DNA of 64,000 bases from Flaveria trinervia (GCA_025506515.1 CM046458.1:42272731-42336730), one strand, 5' to 3'; shown: positions 44,701 to 57,464, numbered from the stretch's first letter. Numbers and translations are program-made. The notes: generated by a model from the letters alone, not told the origin.

Positions 44701-45118
44701 ATAAGCACTGAACTTGATGATCTATTGTGGAGGCCTTTGATAGATCCAAGATATAAAGATCGTTATATCTTGAAGCTGACATTAAGACTTGGTCCTTCAG
44801 GATCATATAGTCCTTTTTTAGAACATAGCACTTCTTGTTGTCGAATACTACCTTAAATCCTTTGTCACATATTTGTGAGACAGAAAGTAGATTGTTTTGA
44901 AGTGTTTGAACATAGTTTACCTTAACAAACTTCACTTTCTGGTTCCCCACTTCCCCTTGAGCGATGATGTAACCTCCTTTGTTTCCAGCAAATGAAATGT
45001 GACCTCCTTTAATTTGTTTGACGTTTGACAGGAGTGTCAGGTTCCCATTCATGTGCCTGGATGCTCCGTTATCTATGATCCAAGTATTTGTGGAAGTACT
45101 ATAGCGAATACCCTGCAT
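41744..45118 (-). pseudogene. Copia pol of element E
   Basis: A 277-codon open frame (45118-44285) contains protease (WIIDNGASRHMNGNLTLLS, with DNG at the active site), the pre-integrase region (HRRMGHINPWKMNHL, CVACKKGKQTKKSH) and the integrase start (LHMDLFGPVSTWS). Integrase continues after a break (QMNGVAERKNRILIE). RT has FVSQFEPKYVSEALNDEAW, DVKSALLHGEIRETMYVSQP and YVDD (42714-42703). RNase H has SDSDYGGCKMNYKSTSAGC and STCEAEYVDAARC, ending FLYLLEV and about 15 further codons to a stop at 41744. Breaks occur near 44284, 44085, 43880, 43440, 43079, 42795, 42550 and 41900. Confidence 0.87.
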
Positions 45119-45382
45119 ATTTAATGCAAATCATTAGTTGAGGTTAGGGACCCAAGCCTTAACCGGCTTGGGTGACCTAGAAGAATCACACATCATAAGT
45201 TCCACCCACTATCCATTTAAGGGTGAGGGAAGATCATTCATCTTCTTGTTCTCATTATCAGACATTGAACTAGATTTTTCTTTCCAGAAGCCAGTTTTGT
45301 GTAAGGCCTGTTTGTGATAAACAAACGACTGGCTAATGGGTTGAACTTTAGGATCACTGACTCCTATTGGTAGAGTCGGAGT

Positions 45383-47955
45383 TCATTTTTGAAGAGCTCG
45401 ATTTAGTGTCATAAAGTTCAATTCTTTTCCTTGGTGTTTGATGGCAATGACATTTAGACGTGATGTGTCCATACTTTCCATAGTTGTAGCATGATCTACT
45501 TTTGACATGTTGGTATAACTGTTTCTGTGGAGAAGTGTGTGACAGATGTGTGACTTTATCTGTTTGGGTTTTGACACTGCTTGTTTAGATGTTTTAGCTT
45601 GTTTAACAAAATTTACTATTTGAACCTTTTCAACATCTTTACCCTTTTGTTTGTTTGGACTTAGACATGATGTATGTGGTTGGTTAACTTGGTTGGTCTT
45701 TTCAGGTTCAGACTTAGACGTGTTTGAACCCGACTTTACCTTAACTTTCTCAACTTGTTTATCCAAATTAACAATAGGCATTTTCCCTTTTGACTTTAAA
45801 GTGGTCTCCTTTTATTTAATGACAAATCCATTAAGTTTATTTGTTGAATCCGGATTACTTACAAGAGGAGTGGACACCACATGATCCTTGATTGGGTTGT
45901 TATTTATTGGTTTTCATTTTGCATTCAACAAGGTCTCATGTGGTGGTGGAACCACTTTTTAACCCAAACCCTCCCCGTTGTTGTGTTCTCTCACTAAGTG
46001 TTGGACTATGTGAGAAGAACTAGTCCAACTGTGCAGTTTTTGTTTCAATGAATTTACTTCGACTTCCAAAATTGCTTTTTGTTTCTTAGCTTCTTCTAGG
46101 GAGTTTAAATAGATTTTGATGTCATTGTCTTGGTTATAAGCCACAACTTCTGTTTCCCTAAGTTGTTTATTTAACAATTCTATTTTCTCTTTGTAACTCT
46201 GCTCATTTAGTTTTAAAATGTGATTTGCTTTAGTGCAAAGTTGCAAGTCCTTTACTAAGCTATCGTTGTGACTTAATAACCTAGTAAATTTCAAATCTAT
46301 GCTTTCCCTAAATTTATTACAATCAGAACAAGCATGATTATTGAAAAGTTGGTCTGTGGAAGTTACCTGAGAAGATTCTGATGAATCAGCCATCATAGCA
46401 GAGTTTGACTTTTCTGGTGCAGGTGATTCTAAACATGTTGAACTTTGACCTTCTTCATTCAGGTGATTGACCACATTTTCAGTTTCTTCATTATTTGACA
46501 TCGCGAGTTCCACTGCTATATCACCTTCGCTTGTAGAGTCATCATCCAAACCCTCAACGCATGCAATGTTGGATTCTCCCAGAGACATAAACCGAAAGGT
46601 CCAAACTTGTCCTTCGTCATCTTGAACCGTCAAGGCTTTAGGATCCTTGCTTGATAATGCAAGAATAATTGTGGGTTTATCTTGACAATTGAAGGATGAG
46701 AACATATTACCATTAATTGTCTTCTTGCGCTTCACACACTCACGCTTGAAACGCCCCTTCTATCCATAGTCAAAACAGGTAACTTTGGTTTTGTCAAAAC
46801 CAAAGGTTGTATCCTTTGTGGCAATCAAGTTCTGTCCTGTCTTCTTAACAAACTTCTTTGCCCTCTGGACAGCACTTGCCAATGCCCACATGATGTCCAT
46901 TCTTTCCAGCTCAGTCTCATCTACTTGCTCGTAGTCTTCATCTGCCAGATGGCAGTTTCCAATCTTCCCCGCAACTAGACAGTCATAGGAGTGAACGACA
47001 GCTGCTAAGAGATCCACATGCTCCTTTGCTACCTCTACAGTCACATTACCGAGATTCTCGGTCTTTAATGCCGTAGCATTGGCTTTAGGAGCTATGCATT
47101 GGGTGCAAGATGACCCTGACGTGTCAGATCCTGAAGTAGTGGCTTGAGACGGAGCGGCTGAACTCGACACGAATGTCGTTTGAAGTGGTGCTCTAGACAT
47201 TTTTGCTTGACGAGTTGAGTTGTAAAGTGACGGGTTCTGATCATGTGACGTCTTTTGAGACCTATACTTCGTCCTCAACTCTTCCTCTCTCAGCTTCAGT
47301 ATGAAATCATTGATATCCAACTTTGCCAACATATCATTCTGTCTGAGGTTTGACACAAATGAGACCCACTTTTCTGGCAATCCATCTGCACAATTCGACA
47401 CCTTGTCTTCCGTAGACGTAGTAACTCCATGAGTGTGCAGCTCACTCATCAAGTAGTAGAAACCGTCGATAACGTCATCCAAGCTCTCCTTCCCCATTGA
47501 TGAGAAGTTATCAAACTTCTTTTCAAAGCCTTAGCCTTTAGAGCTTTCAATGATGCATTCCCTGCATACCATTTTTCCAGAGCATCTCATAGCTTCTTTG
47601 CTTGCTTGTTCTCAGAAAACTGTTGGAATATATCCTTAGGAATTGACTGAGTTAACAGAGCATACACCTTCTTCTCTGCATTGTACTTTACCTTTTGGTT
47701 ATCAGTCATGCCGCCTAAGGTAAGTTTAACTCCATCAACACCAACCGGCATGTTGTACCCTATCTTTATTGATTCCCACAGATTACTATCTACTCCATTT
47801 AAGTATATCTCGAACCATTGCTTCCATTGTGGGTAACCATCTAACGTAATGAGTTTAGGGGGCTTATATTGATTCCCAACTTCATTTTCCAGAAGTAATA
47901 GATTCTGGATCTGTGAATCCCTACCTGCTGTGAACGCTGAGTATTGATCTTCCAT
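45383..47955 (-). pseudogene. Copia gag of element E
   Basis: ATG 47955 (MEDQYSAFTAGRDS). UBN2-type core (NLWESIKIGYNMPVG, then SLDDVIDGFYYLMSELHTHG), Ser/Thr linker, and EQVDETELERMDIMWALAS. The zinc knuckle near 46780-46740 has lost Cys and His residues and contains a stop. A helical segment (LLSHNDSLVKDLQLCTKANH) and a Lys-rich tail follow. Breaks near 47587, 47540, 46740, 45958 and 45790 show it is inactive. Confidence 0.82.
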
Positions 47956-47989
47956 CTCTATTTACTTTGAATTTTAGAACAAAACTGTT

Positions 47990-48235
47990 TTACTGGTGCG
48001 AATGAAAGAATGTGATTGAATTATTCATGCGACTGAACAATGTAGATGGCTCAATCATGCGATTGAACAAATGCGGATGGCTCAATCATGCAATTGGACA
48101 GGTATGGATGAACAATGCTAATAGGGTGTTCAGTCGTACGAATGGATGAACGGCTGAGTGCAATCGTGTGTATGGGAGGTACGAATGAGTTCAGTCGTGC
48201 CATTGAGTTAATCGTGCGACTGAAACTGCTGGTTA
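47990..48235 (-). repeat. Motif array in the gag leader of element E
   Basis: Units such as CATGCGATTGAAC, GGCTCAATCATGC and CAGTCGTACGAATGG between gag and the PBS; counterpart of 6725-6960 in A. Confidence 0.75.
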
Positions 48236-48438
48236 TTTGAAAATTCGAGGGTTTTAGGTACTTTGACGCAAAAACACGAATTTCACACGAACCCTAATTG
48301 CCGTATGCCTGAAAACGTTAAATTTTTTGACCTGGAGACGTCAAAAACACTATTTGACACAAAAAGATTGAGTTTTTGAGTGAAAACCATGATTTTTATA
48401 TTAAAATCGATTGAATCACACGCAAATCAAGAGCCAAA

Positions 48439-48452
48439 GCTCTGATACCACT
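48439..48452 (-). promoter_or_regulatory. Primer-binding site of element E
   Basis: Minus-strand AGTGGTATCAGAGC adjacent to the LTR. Confidence 0.9.
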
Positions 48453-49175
48453 TTTAGAACTGTTTAGGTACGGAGTACTAACTCATTTATGTGTATACCA
48501 AACCAAATAGTGCGGAATCCTATTTGATTAGCAATCCAATCAGTGAGAACGCAAGTATAATCGATCTAATAATGAATCAAAACGTTAAGAATGATTGCAA
48601 GATAATTAACTACGATCTATGAACTTGAAACAGGTGTTCTTGAGTCTCTGGATGGCTAGGGTACGATTATGTGCGTAGATATTCGAATTTTTACGTTTTT
48701 CCATGAATTAAGTGCTATTTATAGGTTAGGGTTTTCCATTCGTACGACTGAATCATTAGCATAGTTCAGTCGTGCCACTGAAGCATGCGGTTGATCCATC
48801 CACATGATTGAAGGTCCAGTCATGCGACTGAGTCAATCTTATGTCACAATCGTGCGACTGATCTACTCTCCGGGTTCAATCGTGCGACTGGTCCATTAGC
48901 ATGAAGTGTTCATGCGTATGGGACATTAGCATGGTCCATTCGCATGAGAACTTCACATGATTAAGTTTAAACATGTTTCTCAACCATTATTGACTAAGAA
49001 CTATGTAAACAACCACAAACTATATAGTTAGTTCAATACACCATAAACAATGAAATATTAAACATTATAAGTATCAACCACACTTGTATTTCATTCATAC
49101 CCATTCAATTACATATTGTAAGACATGAAAGACATATTACATTAAGCTCCTAAACTAGGTACATATGTATCAACA
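48453..49175 (-). repeat. 5' LTR of element E
   Basis: 723 bp, decayed start TTTAGAACTG, end TATCAACA. Minus-strand TATAAATA at 48723-48716, motif array 48730-48945. Same family as 36556-37279. Confidence 0.9.
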
Positions 49176-50463
49176 ACTCAACCATTGTTAAGTTTTACAT
49201 AAGGGAGTTGGTTTAGTGCTAGTGTGCACGATCCCGTTAATGTAAGTATCAAGATCCGACTCACACTCTCTTAAACCGAGTTTATGACTTTAATTAATAA
49301 AGAAATTCGCTTAAACCCGATCTTAGTATAAAACCAAGTTCGGTTCCGTCATACCATAATCTTATTAATATAAATAATATAAAGTGAAACATAAGTACAA
49401 AAATTAGGAACGATTTTTTTGGCGTTTTGAACGGTGACTAGCTCGTTAAGACGATACGTTCGACTTTTACTTGAGTTTATTTTTACCCGAAACTTGGTTT
49501 GAGCTAATATTTGTTCTAACACTTCCAAAATCTTAAGTAACATGGGTAATATAAGATAAAAGATAATTAAAAGATAGGTAGAACTTTTGGTGGTTTGAAC
49601 ATTAACTAACTTGTTAAAACGGGTGTTCGGTTTTACTCGGTTTTCACCCGAAACATGGGTTCAAGCCAAGATTTGTTCTACACCTCCATATCAACCATAT
49701 AATAACTAAAATATCAAGAAAAACTCAGATCAAAAGTGTTTGATGTAACATGGTCACTTAAAAGTTATTTAAAGTGCTTAAACGAGCGTTTGGTTTGGTT
49801 CGGTCTTTGACTCGGTACGAACCCGAGGATAGTTACCACATTTCCAAAACCACTGAACTAAAATAAGGTAAAATTTCTAGATCTAAACTCAAACAAGAAA
49901 GTTAAGCGAGTAAACTTCCTGAAAACGACCCAAACGGGTCTAAAATGCATAAATATGTGTTGAATGCCGACAAGCCTTAAACAAAGATGAAAATAGTTTT
50001 GTAAACATAAAATAACTTACAAAAAACTGAAAATATCCAAAAACACATACCCAAAATGATTTGAAATGCAAGATTCGGTTCCGTTGACTTTTTAAAGTCA
50101 AACTTAAGCAAAACTAGCTAGAACAACTTACAAGATCAAAACTTTTAGGAGAAGAAGATGAAAATGTGCAGGTGAAATGGTTGAGAATGAGTGGTATTAA
50201 TAGGGAAAGATTAGGGTTTGAGGAAATGGGTAATGCGTTTGTCTGGTGGGTAAAAGGGTGCATTTTGATTCTTTTATTTAAAATTAATTTTGCTTCAAAT
50301 AAAATATGACCAGGTATAAAAACATGTTTGGAGGGTTCTAGAATAATTATGGGTTAGGCCTTGGTTGGTTTGGATGGTTAAAATACGAGTTTGGACCTTA
50401 AACGAACCGAAAACGTTAAAAAAACTGATTTTGCTGAAACGAACTGTGGGTCACGTCACGACA
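49176..50463 (-). repeat. LTR-like sequence of unassigned family into which E inserted
   Basis: No coding sequence. On the minus strand a possible LTR start TGTCGTGACGTGACCC (50463), a TATA-like TATTAATA near 50204-50197 and a following pyrimidine-rich leader suggest an LTR promoter. Diverged tandem copies lie at about 49421-49520 and 49590-49690 (both with ACCCGAAAC and ATTTGTTCTA), with a weaker third near 49780. No PBS or PPT is visible, so this is a weak call. Confidence 0.35.
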
Positions 50464-50570
50464 AGTATGAAACATAATTACAACATAAAATCCATAATTT
50501 TATTAATATTCAAAGATCTGAAAACCAAAACGAGTCGGGTTTACAATACAGAATAACAAATACAAAGATA

Positions 50571-51198
50571 GTCGAAAATGACGAATGTCACACATCATCT
50601 TTTCCATCTCTACGGGAAGACATCCTCCTACAAGTTGCAAAACACAAAGATTCAAAAGACGTTTGGGAATCGATTCGATTTTGGTATTTGGAGCTGATCG
50701 AGTCAAAAAAAGCAAGGTTGCAAACACTAAGGAGTGAACTGGAGATGTTGAAAATGAAGGAGAACGAGACGATAAATGATTTTTTCAAATAAAAATAGTG
50801 GCATAGTTATAAAATTTAAGACTCTCAAATCAAGCCTTGATGAATAATTTATTGTGAGAAAGTTTCTCATTTCAACGCCAAAGAACTATTTACTGATAGT
50901 AGCCTCGATCGAGCAATACTCGGATCTTGAAAGTATGTCTTTTGATGATGAAGATCAAGGGCAAATTTTGTTGACTAGTGGTGAGCATAAGGATATACAA
51001 TATGGACGAGGAAGAGGTAGAGGAAAAGGATCCGGTAGAGGGGAAAGAGGACATGGAAGATGTTTGGGTCGAAGAGACAAAAGCGGGTTTAGATGCTATG
51101 AGTGTGTTGTATTTGGACACTTTGCAAATGAGTATACAAAGTGGAAGGACAAGAATGAATCCAACCTTATTCATTTGGAAGAACTGGTTCTAGTTTGA
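50571..51198 (+). pseudogene. Copia gag remnant (element H)
   Basis: Plus-strand UBN2-type gag: SKDVWESIRFWYLELIESKK and ARLQTLRSELEMLKMKENET, a stop near 50790, then VRKFLISTPKNYLLIVASIE. A Gly/Arg-rich stretch (GRGRGRGKGSGRGERGHGR) and a zinc knuckle with its last Cys replaced (CYECVVFGHFANEY) follow, ending at a stop at 51198. It is a different family from A, B, D and E. No pol follows. Confidence 0.75.
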
Positions 51199-51216
51199 TA
51201 AACACATGAGTCAATG

Positions 51217-51485
51217 TCAAGATTAAAGGAGTGAATGTTGGATTTAATCTTGACAGGTAAATAGAGTGTGGGTCTTGGAGTCAAGTATCGGTTCAGGTCA
51301 ATAAATTGTCATGGGTATTAGCACATGTACACGTATGTTAGGAATTAGTCTGCATGTTTAAATCTTTATTTGAAAGAGTCTATCTAGGTTGTTAGGGTCA
51401 TTACGAAGTACTTAATTATTTCTATTTATTTGAAAGAGTCTATCTAGGTTGTTAGGAATTAGTCTGCATGTTTAAATCTATATTT
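51217..51485 (+). repeat. Possible PPT and 3' LTR start of element H, with internal duplication
   Basis: GATTAAAGGAGTGAA followed by TGTTGGATTTAATC at 51236 looks like a PPT plus LTR start, soon after gag ends. The segments AGGAATTAGTCTGCATG and GAAAGAGTCTATCTAGG each occur twice (about 51339-51400 and 51425-51480). The LTR end is not seen before F begins. Confidence 0.4.
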
Positions 51486-51489
51486 TTTG

Positions 51490-54400
51490 TCAGCTAAGCA
51501 CTTTCTCAGATGAGATACATGGAATGTTGGGTGAATTCCACTTAACTCATCGGGTCACTCTAATCTATAGGCTATCTCTCCTACTCGAGCAATGATTTAG
51601 AAAGGGCCTGTGTATCTCGGGCTCAACTTGCCCCGCTTTCGGAAACGAATGATACCCTTCCAAGGTGAGACCTTAACATAACCCGGTCACCCACCTAGAA
51701 CTCAATCGGTCTACGTCATTTATCGGCATACGACCTCTGTCTATCTTTGGCTGCCTTCATGAAGGCCTTGATCTTCTCAAGCTTCTCAGTCGTAGCCTCG
51801 ATTACCTCGACGCTCCCTAATTCCTTCTGCCCAATATCACCCCAACAAACGGGTGTTCTGCATCTCCTTCCGTATAGCATCTCGTATGGTGGCATACCAA
51901 TGCTGGCATGATAGCTGTTGTTGTATGAGAATTCGGCTAACGGTAGGTGGTCATCCTAACTTCCACCAAAATCAATCACACATGCCCGAAGCATGTCCTC
52001 CAACATCTGAATGGTCCTCTCTGACTGACCATCAGTTTGGGGATGATAAGTCGTGCTAATGTGTAACCTTGTCCCCATTGCGTTGTGGAATTTCTTCCAA
52101 AATTTAGATGTAAACCAGGTGTCACGATCGGACACAATAGACACCGACACACCGTGACAAGTTACAACCTCCTTGATGAACAGATCAGCCAACCTCTCAG
52201 ATGAATATGTCTCGCGAATCGGTAGGAAGTGAGCACTCTTCGTCAAACGGTCCACAATCACCCATATGGCATCGTACCATTTCGGAGCTTCGTAATGAAA
52301 TCCATGGTGATGTGTTCCCACTTCCATTCCGGTATATCCAAATGTTGGATCTTCCCATACGGCTTTTGATGCTCGGCCTTCACTTGCAAGCAAGTAAGGC
52401 ACTTACTCACATACCCCACCATATCGAGCTTCATACCCGGCCACCAATAATCTTTCCTCATATCTTGATACATCTTTGTGGCACCAGGATGAATGGAGTA
52501 TCGAGTCTTGTGAGCCTCATCCATTATCTTCACCCGTAGATCCCCAAAATAAGGAATCCACACCCGTTCAAACCGGGTTTTAACACCAAGTGTGTTTTCA
52601 CCCAATCCCCAACCAGACCTCTCATCCTTTCAGAGTTAAGATGATCTTCTTTCAGCGCCTCATCTTGAAACTCTTTGACTTGCTTCATCACATCAGAGGT
52701 CATGATCAACTGATATGCTTTCACCCGAATCGGTTCAGGTCTCTCCTTTCGGCTAAGGGCATCTGCCACCACGTTGGCTTTGCCCGGATGGTAATGGATC
52801 TCACAATCATAATCCTTTATAAGATCCAACCACCTCCTCTGCCTCGTGTTCAGATCCTTTTGCTCGAAGAAGTACTTCAAGCTCTTGTGGTCAGTGAAAA
52901 TGGTGCACTTCGTACCACAAAGATAGTGCCTCCAAATCTTTAGTGCAAAGACCACGGCTGCTAGCTCCAAGTCATGAGTAGGGTAGTTGACCTCATGAAC
53001 CTTCAACTGTCGGGATGCATAGGCTATAACCTTTCCTCTATGCATTAACACGCACCCCAACCCTAAGTACGAAGCTTCAAAATAAACCACTAGATCTTCG
53101 CTCCCAATGGGTAATGACAGAACAGGAGCTTGAGTCAATCTCGCCTTCAATTCTTCAAACGCCTTCTCATGAGCTTGACCCCATACGAACTTCACATCTT
53201 TTCGGGTCAACTTAGTTAGTGGAGAAGCAATCTTTGAGAAGTCTTGAATGAATCTCCTGTACTAACCCGCCAAACCCAAGAACTACGAATCTCGGATGGC
53301 GTCTTTGGGGACTTCCATTGCATAACTGCCTCCACCTTAGCCGGGTCCACCATAATCCCCTCGGGATTCACCAAATGACCCAAGAACTGAACTTCATGCA
53401 ACCAAAACACGCACTTGGAGAATTTTGCATACAACTTCTCCCTCCTCAATGTCTCCAGAACCTCCCGAATGTGGCCGGCATGCTCAATCTAACTCTTCGA
53501 ATAAATCAGGATATCATTAATAAACATAATCACTGATTTATCCAACATAGGCCGACACACACGTTCATCAAATCCATAAAGTCAGTTGGCGCATTGGTCA
53601 AACCAAAGGACATGACAAGAAACTCGTAGTGACCATAGCGCGTACGGAAAGCTGTTTTAGGGATATCCTGCTCTTTCACTTTAAGCTGATGATAGACCGA
53701 TCGAAGATCGATCCTTGAAAACCAACTAGCACCTTGAAGCTGATCGAACAAATCATCTATTCTTGGTAAGGGGTAGCGGTTTCCACTGTCAACTTATTCA
53801 GCTCACGGTAATCAATACACATCCTCATACTACCGTCTTTCTTCTTCACAAACAGGACCGGAGCAACCCAAGGAGAGATACTCGGTCTGATGAACCCCTT
53901 ATCAAGCAGCTCTTGCAACTGCTCCATCAGCTCCTTCATCTCCGTCGGAGCTAACCGATACGGTGCCTTGGCAATAGGTTGGGCACCCGGTATCAAGTCA
54001 ATCTGGAACTCATCTCACGGTCAGGTGGAACTCCTGGTAAGTCTTCTGGGAACACGTCTGGAAAGTCACATACAACGGGTACATCAGACAGTTGTGGTGT
54101 TGGCGTGTCTACATCCTTTACATAAGCCAAGTAGGCACTACATCCACGCCTCATACACTTTCCCTCCACCGCCATTGAAATCACTTTCGGAATTGTCGTG
54201 ACCCGATCACCATGAACTGTCACCGAACTCCCGTTAGGCGCTGATAGTTGAATCATCTTCTTGCGACACACAATGCTCACCTCGAAGTCTACTAACCAAT
54301 CCATCCCAAGAACCAAATCGAAACCACCTAAGGTCATCACAAACTATCTAACAGGAAACTTATGACCCTCAAGTTCCACGTCATAGTTTTCTATCATCTC

Positions 54401-54568
54401 GGAAATCCTGGTAGACTTACCTATGGCAGTTTCTATATCAAAGGGTGCATCACACGTTTCTACTAACAGGCAACTTAGCACACAGAAAGCAGCCAAAATA
54501 AAACTTTTACTCGCACCGATCAAAAACATAGAAGGTAAAGTTTGGTTCACTAGAAACGTACCGGACAC
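51490..54568 (-). pseudogene. Gypsy pol of element F (protease, RT, RNase H, integrase)
   Basis: Protease region 54568-54000 (LVNQTLPSMFLIGASKSF, with the catalytic Asp lost). RT 53996-53216: PYRLAPTEMKELMEQLQELL, VLFVKKKDGSMRMCIDYREL, YGHYEFLVMSFGLTNAPTDF; the active site reads FIND instead of FIDD (about 53520). FSKCVFWLHEVQFLGHLVN follows. RNase H 53210-52740: VVYFEASYLGLGCVLMHRGK, TDHKSLKYFF, HPGKANVVADALSRK. Integrase 52605-51956: HPGATKMYQDMRKDYWWPGM, VDRLTKSAHFLPI, VSDRDTWFTSKFW, TTYHPQTDGQSERTIQMLED. A post-integrase segment ends in GIHPTFHVSHLRKCLAD (about 51510), typical of chromoviruses. Several breaks (53740, 53460, 53215, 52530 and 52260). Confidence 0.87.
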
Positions 54569-54594
54569 AACATCAAGGTCTGTCCTAGCCTCCT

Positions 54595-55851
54595 CTATGT
54601 CATCGTGAATGCCCTGGCGCTCACACTTGGTCCTTCACCTCCAGTTCTCTTCACCCCAGAACTCTCAGCCCTAGGCTTCTTACAATCCTTGTTCACATGG
54701 CCCTCCATGCCACAGTTAAAACACCGGACCATACGACAGTCGTTGGCTATATGCCCTGGCTTCCCACATTTGAAGCATACATTCAACCTCGGCCTGCATT
54801 CCCCGTTATGTTCTCTCCCACACCTATCACACTACTTATACCCGCACCCGATGCGACCATACAGCGATCATCCATCCCTGCCTTCTTGTTACCCTCGAAG
54901 CATTACCGCGACACCAAACCTCTTCCCCCGCCAGTTTCACTCCACACCACTTCTTTCCACATTCATTCACCACTATCGTCCTCTCGTCATACAGTCTCAC
55001 TGCCAAATCCACTGCCGACCTAAACGTGCTCGGCCGGGAAGCGATCATGTGCCTGCGAATATCCATGGCAAACCCTGAATGTACCTCTTGATTTTTTGAG
55101 ACAGAGGTGTCACCTGATCCGGTACCAGACGTGCCATCTCGTTGAATTTTGTGGTGTACCACTGGTGCGTCATAGTTCCCGCCTCCAGTTGCAGGAACTC
55201 CCTTTCGACATTGTCCATTTCTCGATGAGGACAAAACTCCTCAATCACTAACTTTTTCAGCTCAGACCATCTGATCCTCCCGATGGCCCTGCTACCTCGG
55301 CTTGGACAATGTTGTCCCACCAGCACAGAGCCGAATCCACAAAAGAGTGGGTAGCGAACTTCACCTTTTGATCTTCGCGGCACTCGTTGATATCAAGAAC
55401 AACCTCCATTTCCCTCACCCACCGGTGAGCAGCAGCTGCAGTGCCATTACCATCAAAAGTAGGGGGTTGCATCTCATAAACAACCCATAGTTACAGCCTC
55501 GTACCGTCTCCTGCACAGGCTCTGCTTCTTCCTCTTCTTCTTCGTCATCAGACGGAACCGTCTTAGTCTCGGGCTGTCTTCTTTCGCCCGTAGGTCTACT
55601 CCTTTCCCTTCTCTAACTACCTTTATCACTTTGGTCACCACAGATGATGGATCGTCTGCATGACTTGATGCACTTCTTCCACAATGCCTCCTTCATTGAG
55701 GCTCTCAGGTTAGCGCTCTATCTTTGCCCTCCAGATGAGGGGTTTCTGGTTCTTCAGGAGCCACCTTTTCGGCCTAGGCCTCCTCTCGTAACCGTGGTTC
55801 AGCACCACGTCCGCCACCACGCGAAGCTTTAGATGATCTACCACCGGCCAT
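54595..55851 (-). pseudogene. Gypsy gag of element F
   Basis: ATG 55851, Gly/Arg-rich start as in C and G, then the gag domain (AAAHRWVREMEVVLDINECR, SALCWWDNIV) and EFLQLEAGTMTHQWYTTKF. Both zinc knuckles are intact: CFKCGKPGHIANDC and CFNCGMEGHVNKDC (54775-54690). Frameshifts near 55470, 55300 and 54835. Confidence 0.82.
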
Positions 55852-56190
55852 CCTCTAACTCACACTGAAAGATTTAAAACCTAATACGGTCATTCAAGGA
55901 CAAACGGCTCAGTTATGGCAAGTATAGGAAGTCCCTAGTTACAGTGGCCAGTTGTGATTAGCCACTTACTTTACTCTTCATACCCTAAGCATTACCTATC
56001 CTGACTACATCAGTATTTAAATCTACATACAACACATAACCACATACCATGCACACATAAAACCAGTTATGTTTATGAAAATACCTAATGGCACGCAACT
56101 ACTCAGATTGGCATCCCATTCCCAATTCCGTCCCATTCTCTGTTTAAGTTAAGGTTATTTTGAAAATTTACCCATTTCACTTAAACTTTG

Positions 56191-56205
56191 GCTCTGATAC
56201 CAACT
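56191..56205 (-). promoter_or_regulatory. Primer-binding site of element F
   Basis: Minus-strand AGTTGGTATCAGAGC beside the LTR. Confidence 0.88.
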
Positions 56206-56696
56206 TGTAAGGCCCCGTTCCCGGGACGCTTACAACTGGTCAACCATTGCACATAAAACATACATTTACAGTTATTTTAAATAAACATTCGCAGCAGAGA
56301 CATTCAAAAATGGCATTTCATTTCATCATAAAAACTTTTGCAAGATAATGCATCGTTTGTCGATTACAAAATTTCATTGTTGTATTACATCACAAAAGCT
56401 TTATATAAATGGATGCCATCCAAAAGAGCTAAGCAGCTGCCTCGTGCCATCCTCAGCAACATTACCTACCAACTGGAAACACATAAAAGTCAGCGTTGCT
56501 GATTGAGTTCTATTTTATAACAAAACATACTTTTCATTCGTAAAACCATTCTTTCTTTCAAAATCATATTATGATTTACATTCGTTCATGATCATACATC
56601 GTACGTACATACAGATAATATAATTATTATCTTCTTTAATCTTTCATGCCTCATTCTTTACTTTTCCTTCCTGTCATCCATAAACCATTCCCTTCT

Positions 56697-57005
56697 GTTC
56701 ATGGAACTGAACCTAGGCCCATCATAGACCTTCTATAACGGTGCATCGCACCTCGTGATCAGAGTACCTAGGGTAAAGTTTAGGTTCACTATGCAATACC
56801 TTTCTGTTCGTGGTCTGGACCTAGGCCTCTCATAGACCTTCTATAACGGTGCATCGCATCTCGTGGTCACAGTACCTAAGGTATGAATGTAAATGTACCA
56901 TTGCCATAACCAATACCTTTTTGTTCATGGTTCTAGACCTAGGCCTCTCATAGACCTTCTATAACGGTGCATCGCACCTCGTGGTCACAGTACCTAAGGT
57001 ATGCA
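56697..57005. repeat. Three tandem copies of a 110-117 bp unit in the F LTR
   Basis: Each copy contains CATAGACCTTCTATAACGGT and GCATCGCAYCTCGTGRTCA, beginning near 56713, 56822 and 56939. Confidence 0.85.
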
Positions 57006-57464
57006 CACATAGTTCTATGCAAATGGTCAATCACAAGGAAAGACCCGATGTGCATGCCATGCTTACAAGACTATCATTACTTTCATTACTTGTAATGCAT
57101 GCATTCTTACTTTATGTTCCTCTTTAATTATCTTTCACTTTATGTTGCATAATACTTCATTCATTCATTAACATAACAAGTAAAGTCATAGGAAAGATAA
57201 CATACATCATCACAAGGAACATAAACATATCATTCATACATCATCATGCACGTCATCATACAACATAACACACATCATGTATAACCATGCAACATCATCA
57301 TCATCATCATCATGCATGAGCATCAATCACAATACATTACATGCCCATCATACCATCTATGACCTCAAAAGTTAACTTTCATAACCCCCATGAATCTCCT
57401 AGGTCAAAGCCTACATTACCTCTTTTTTCCAAAAAGTCAGAATTTTTGTAAGTGTTCATCCACA

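Larger units (their letters stand above)
37280..49175 (-). mobile_element. Element E: Sirevirus-like Copia element with spliced 3' ORF, outermost of the nest
   Basis: Minus strand: 5' LTR 48453-49175, PBS 48439-48452, gag 47955-45383, pol 45118-41744, internal promoter 41700-41494, 3' ORF 40829-37490, PPT 37465-37485, then only 185 bp of 3' LTR (37280-37464) before element D. The rest of its 3' LTR should lie beyond D, off the left edge. E is the best template for the A/D/E family because pol and the 3' ORF have fewer breaks. It is still defective. Confidence 0.88.

Noticed and set aside
57294..57320. CAT microsatellite as a coding or regulatory element
   Set aside because: Simple repeat inside the F LTR with no conserved context.
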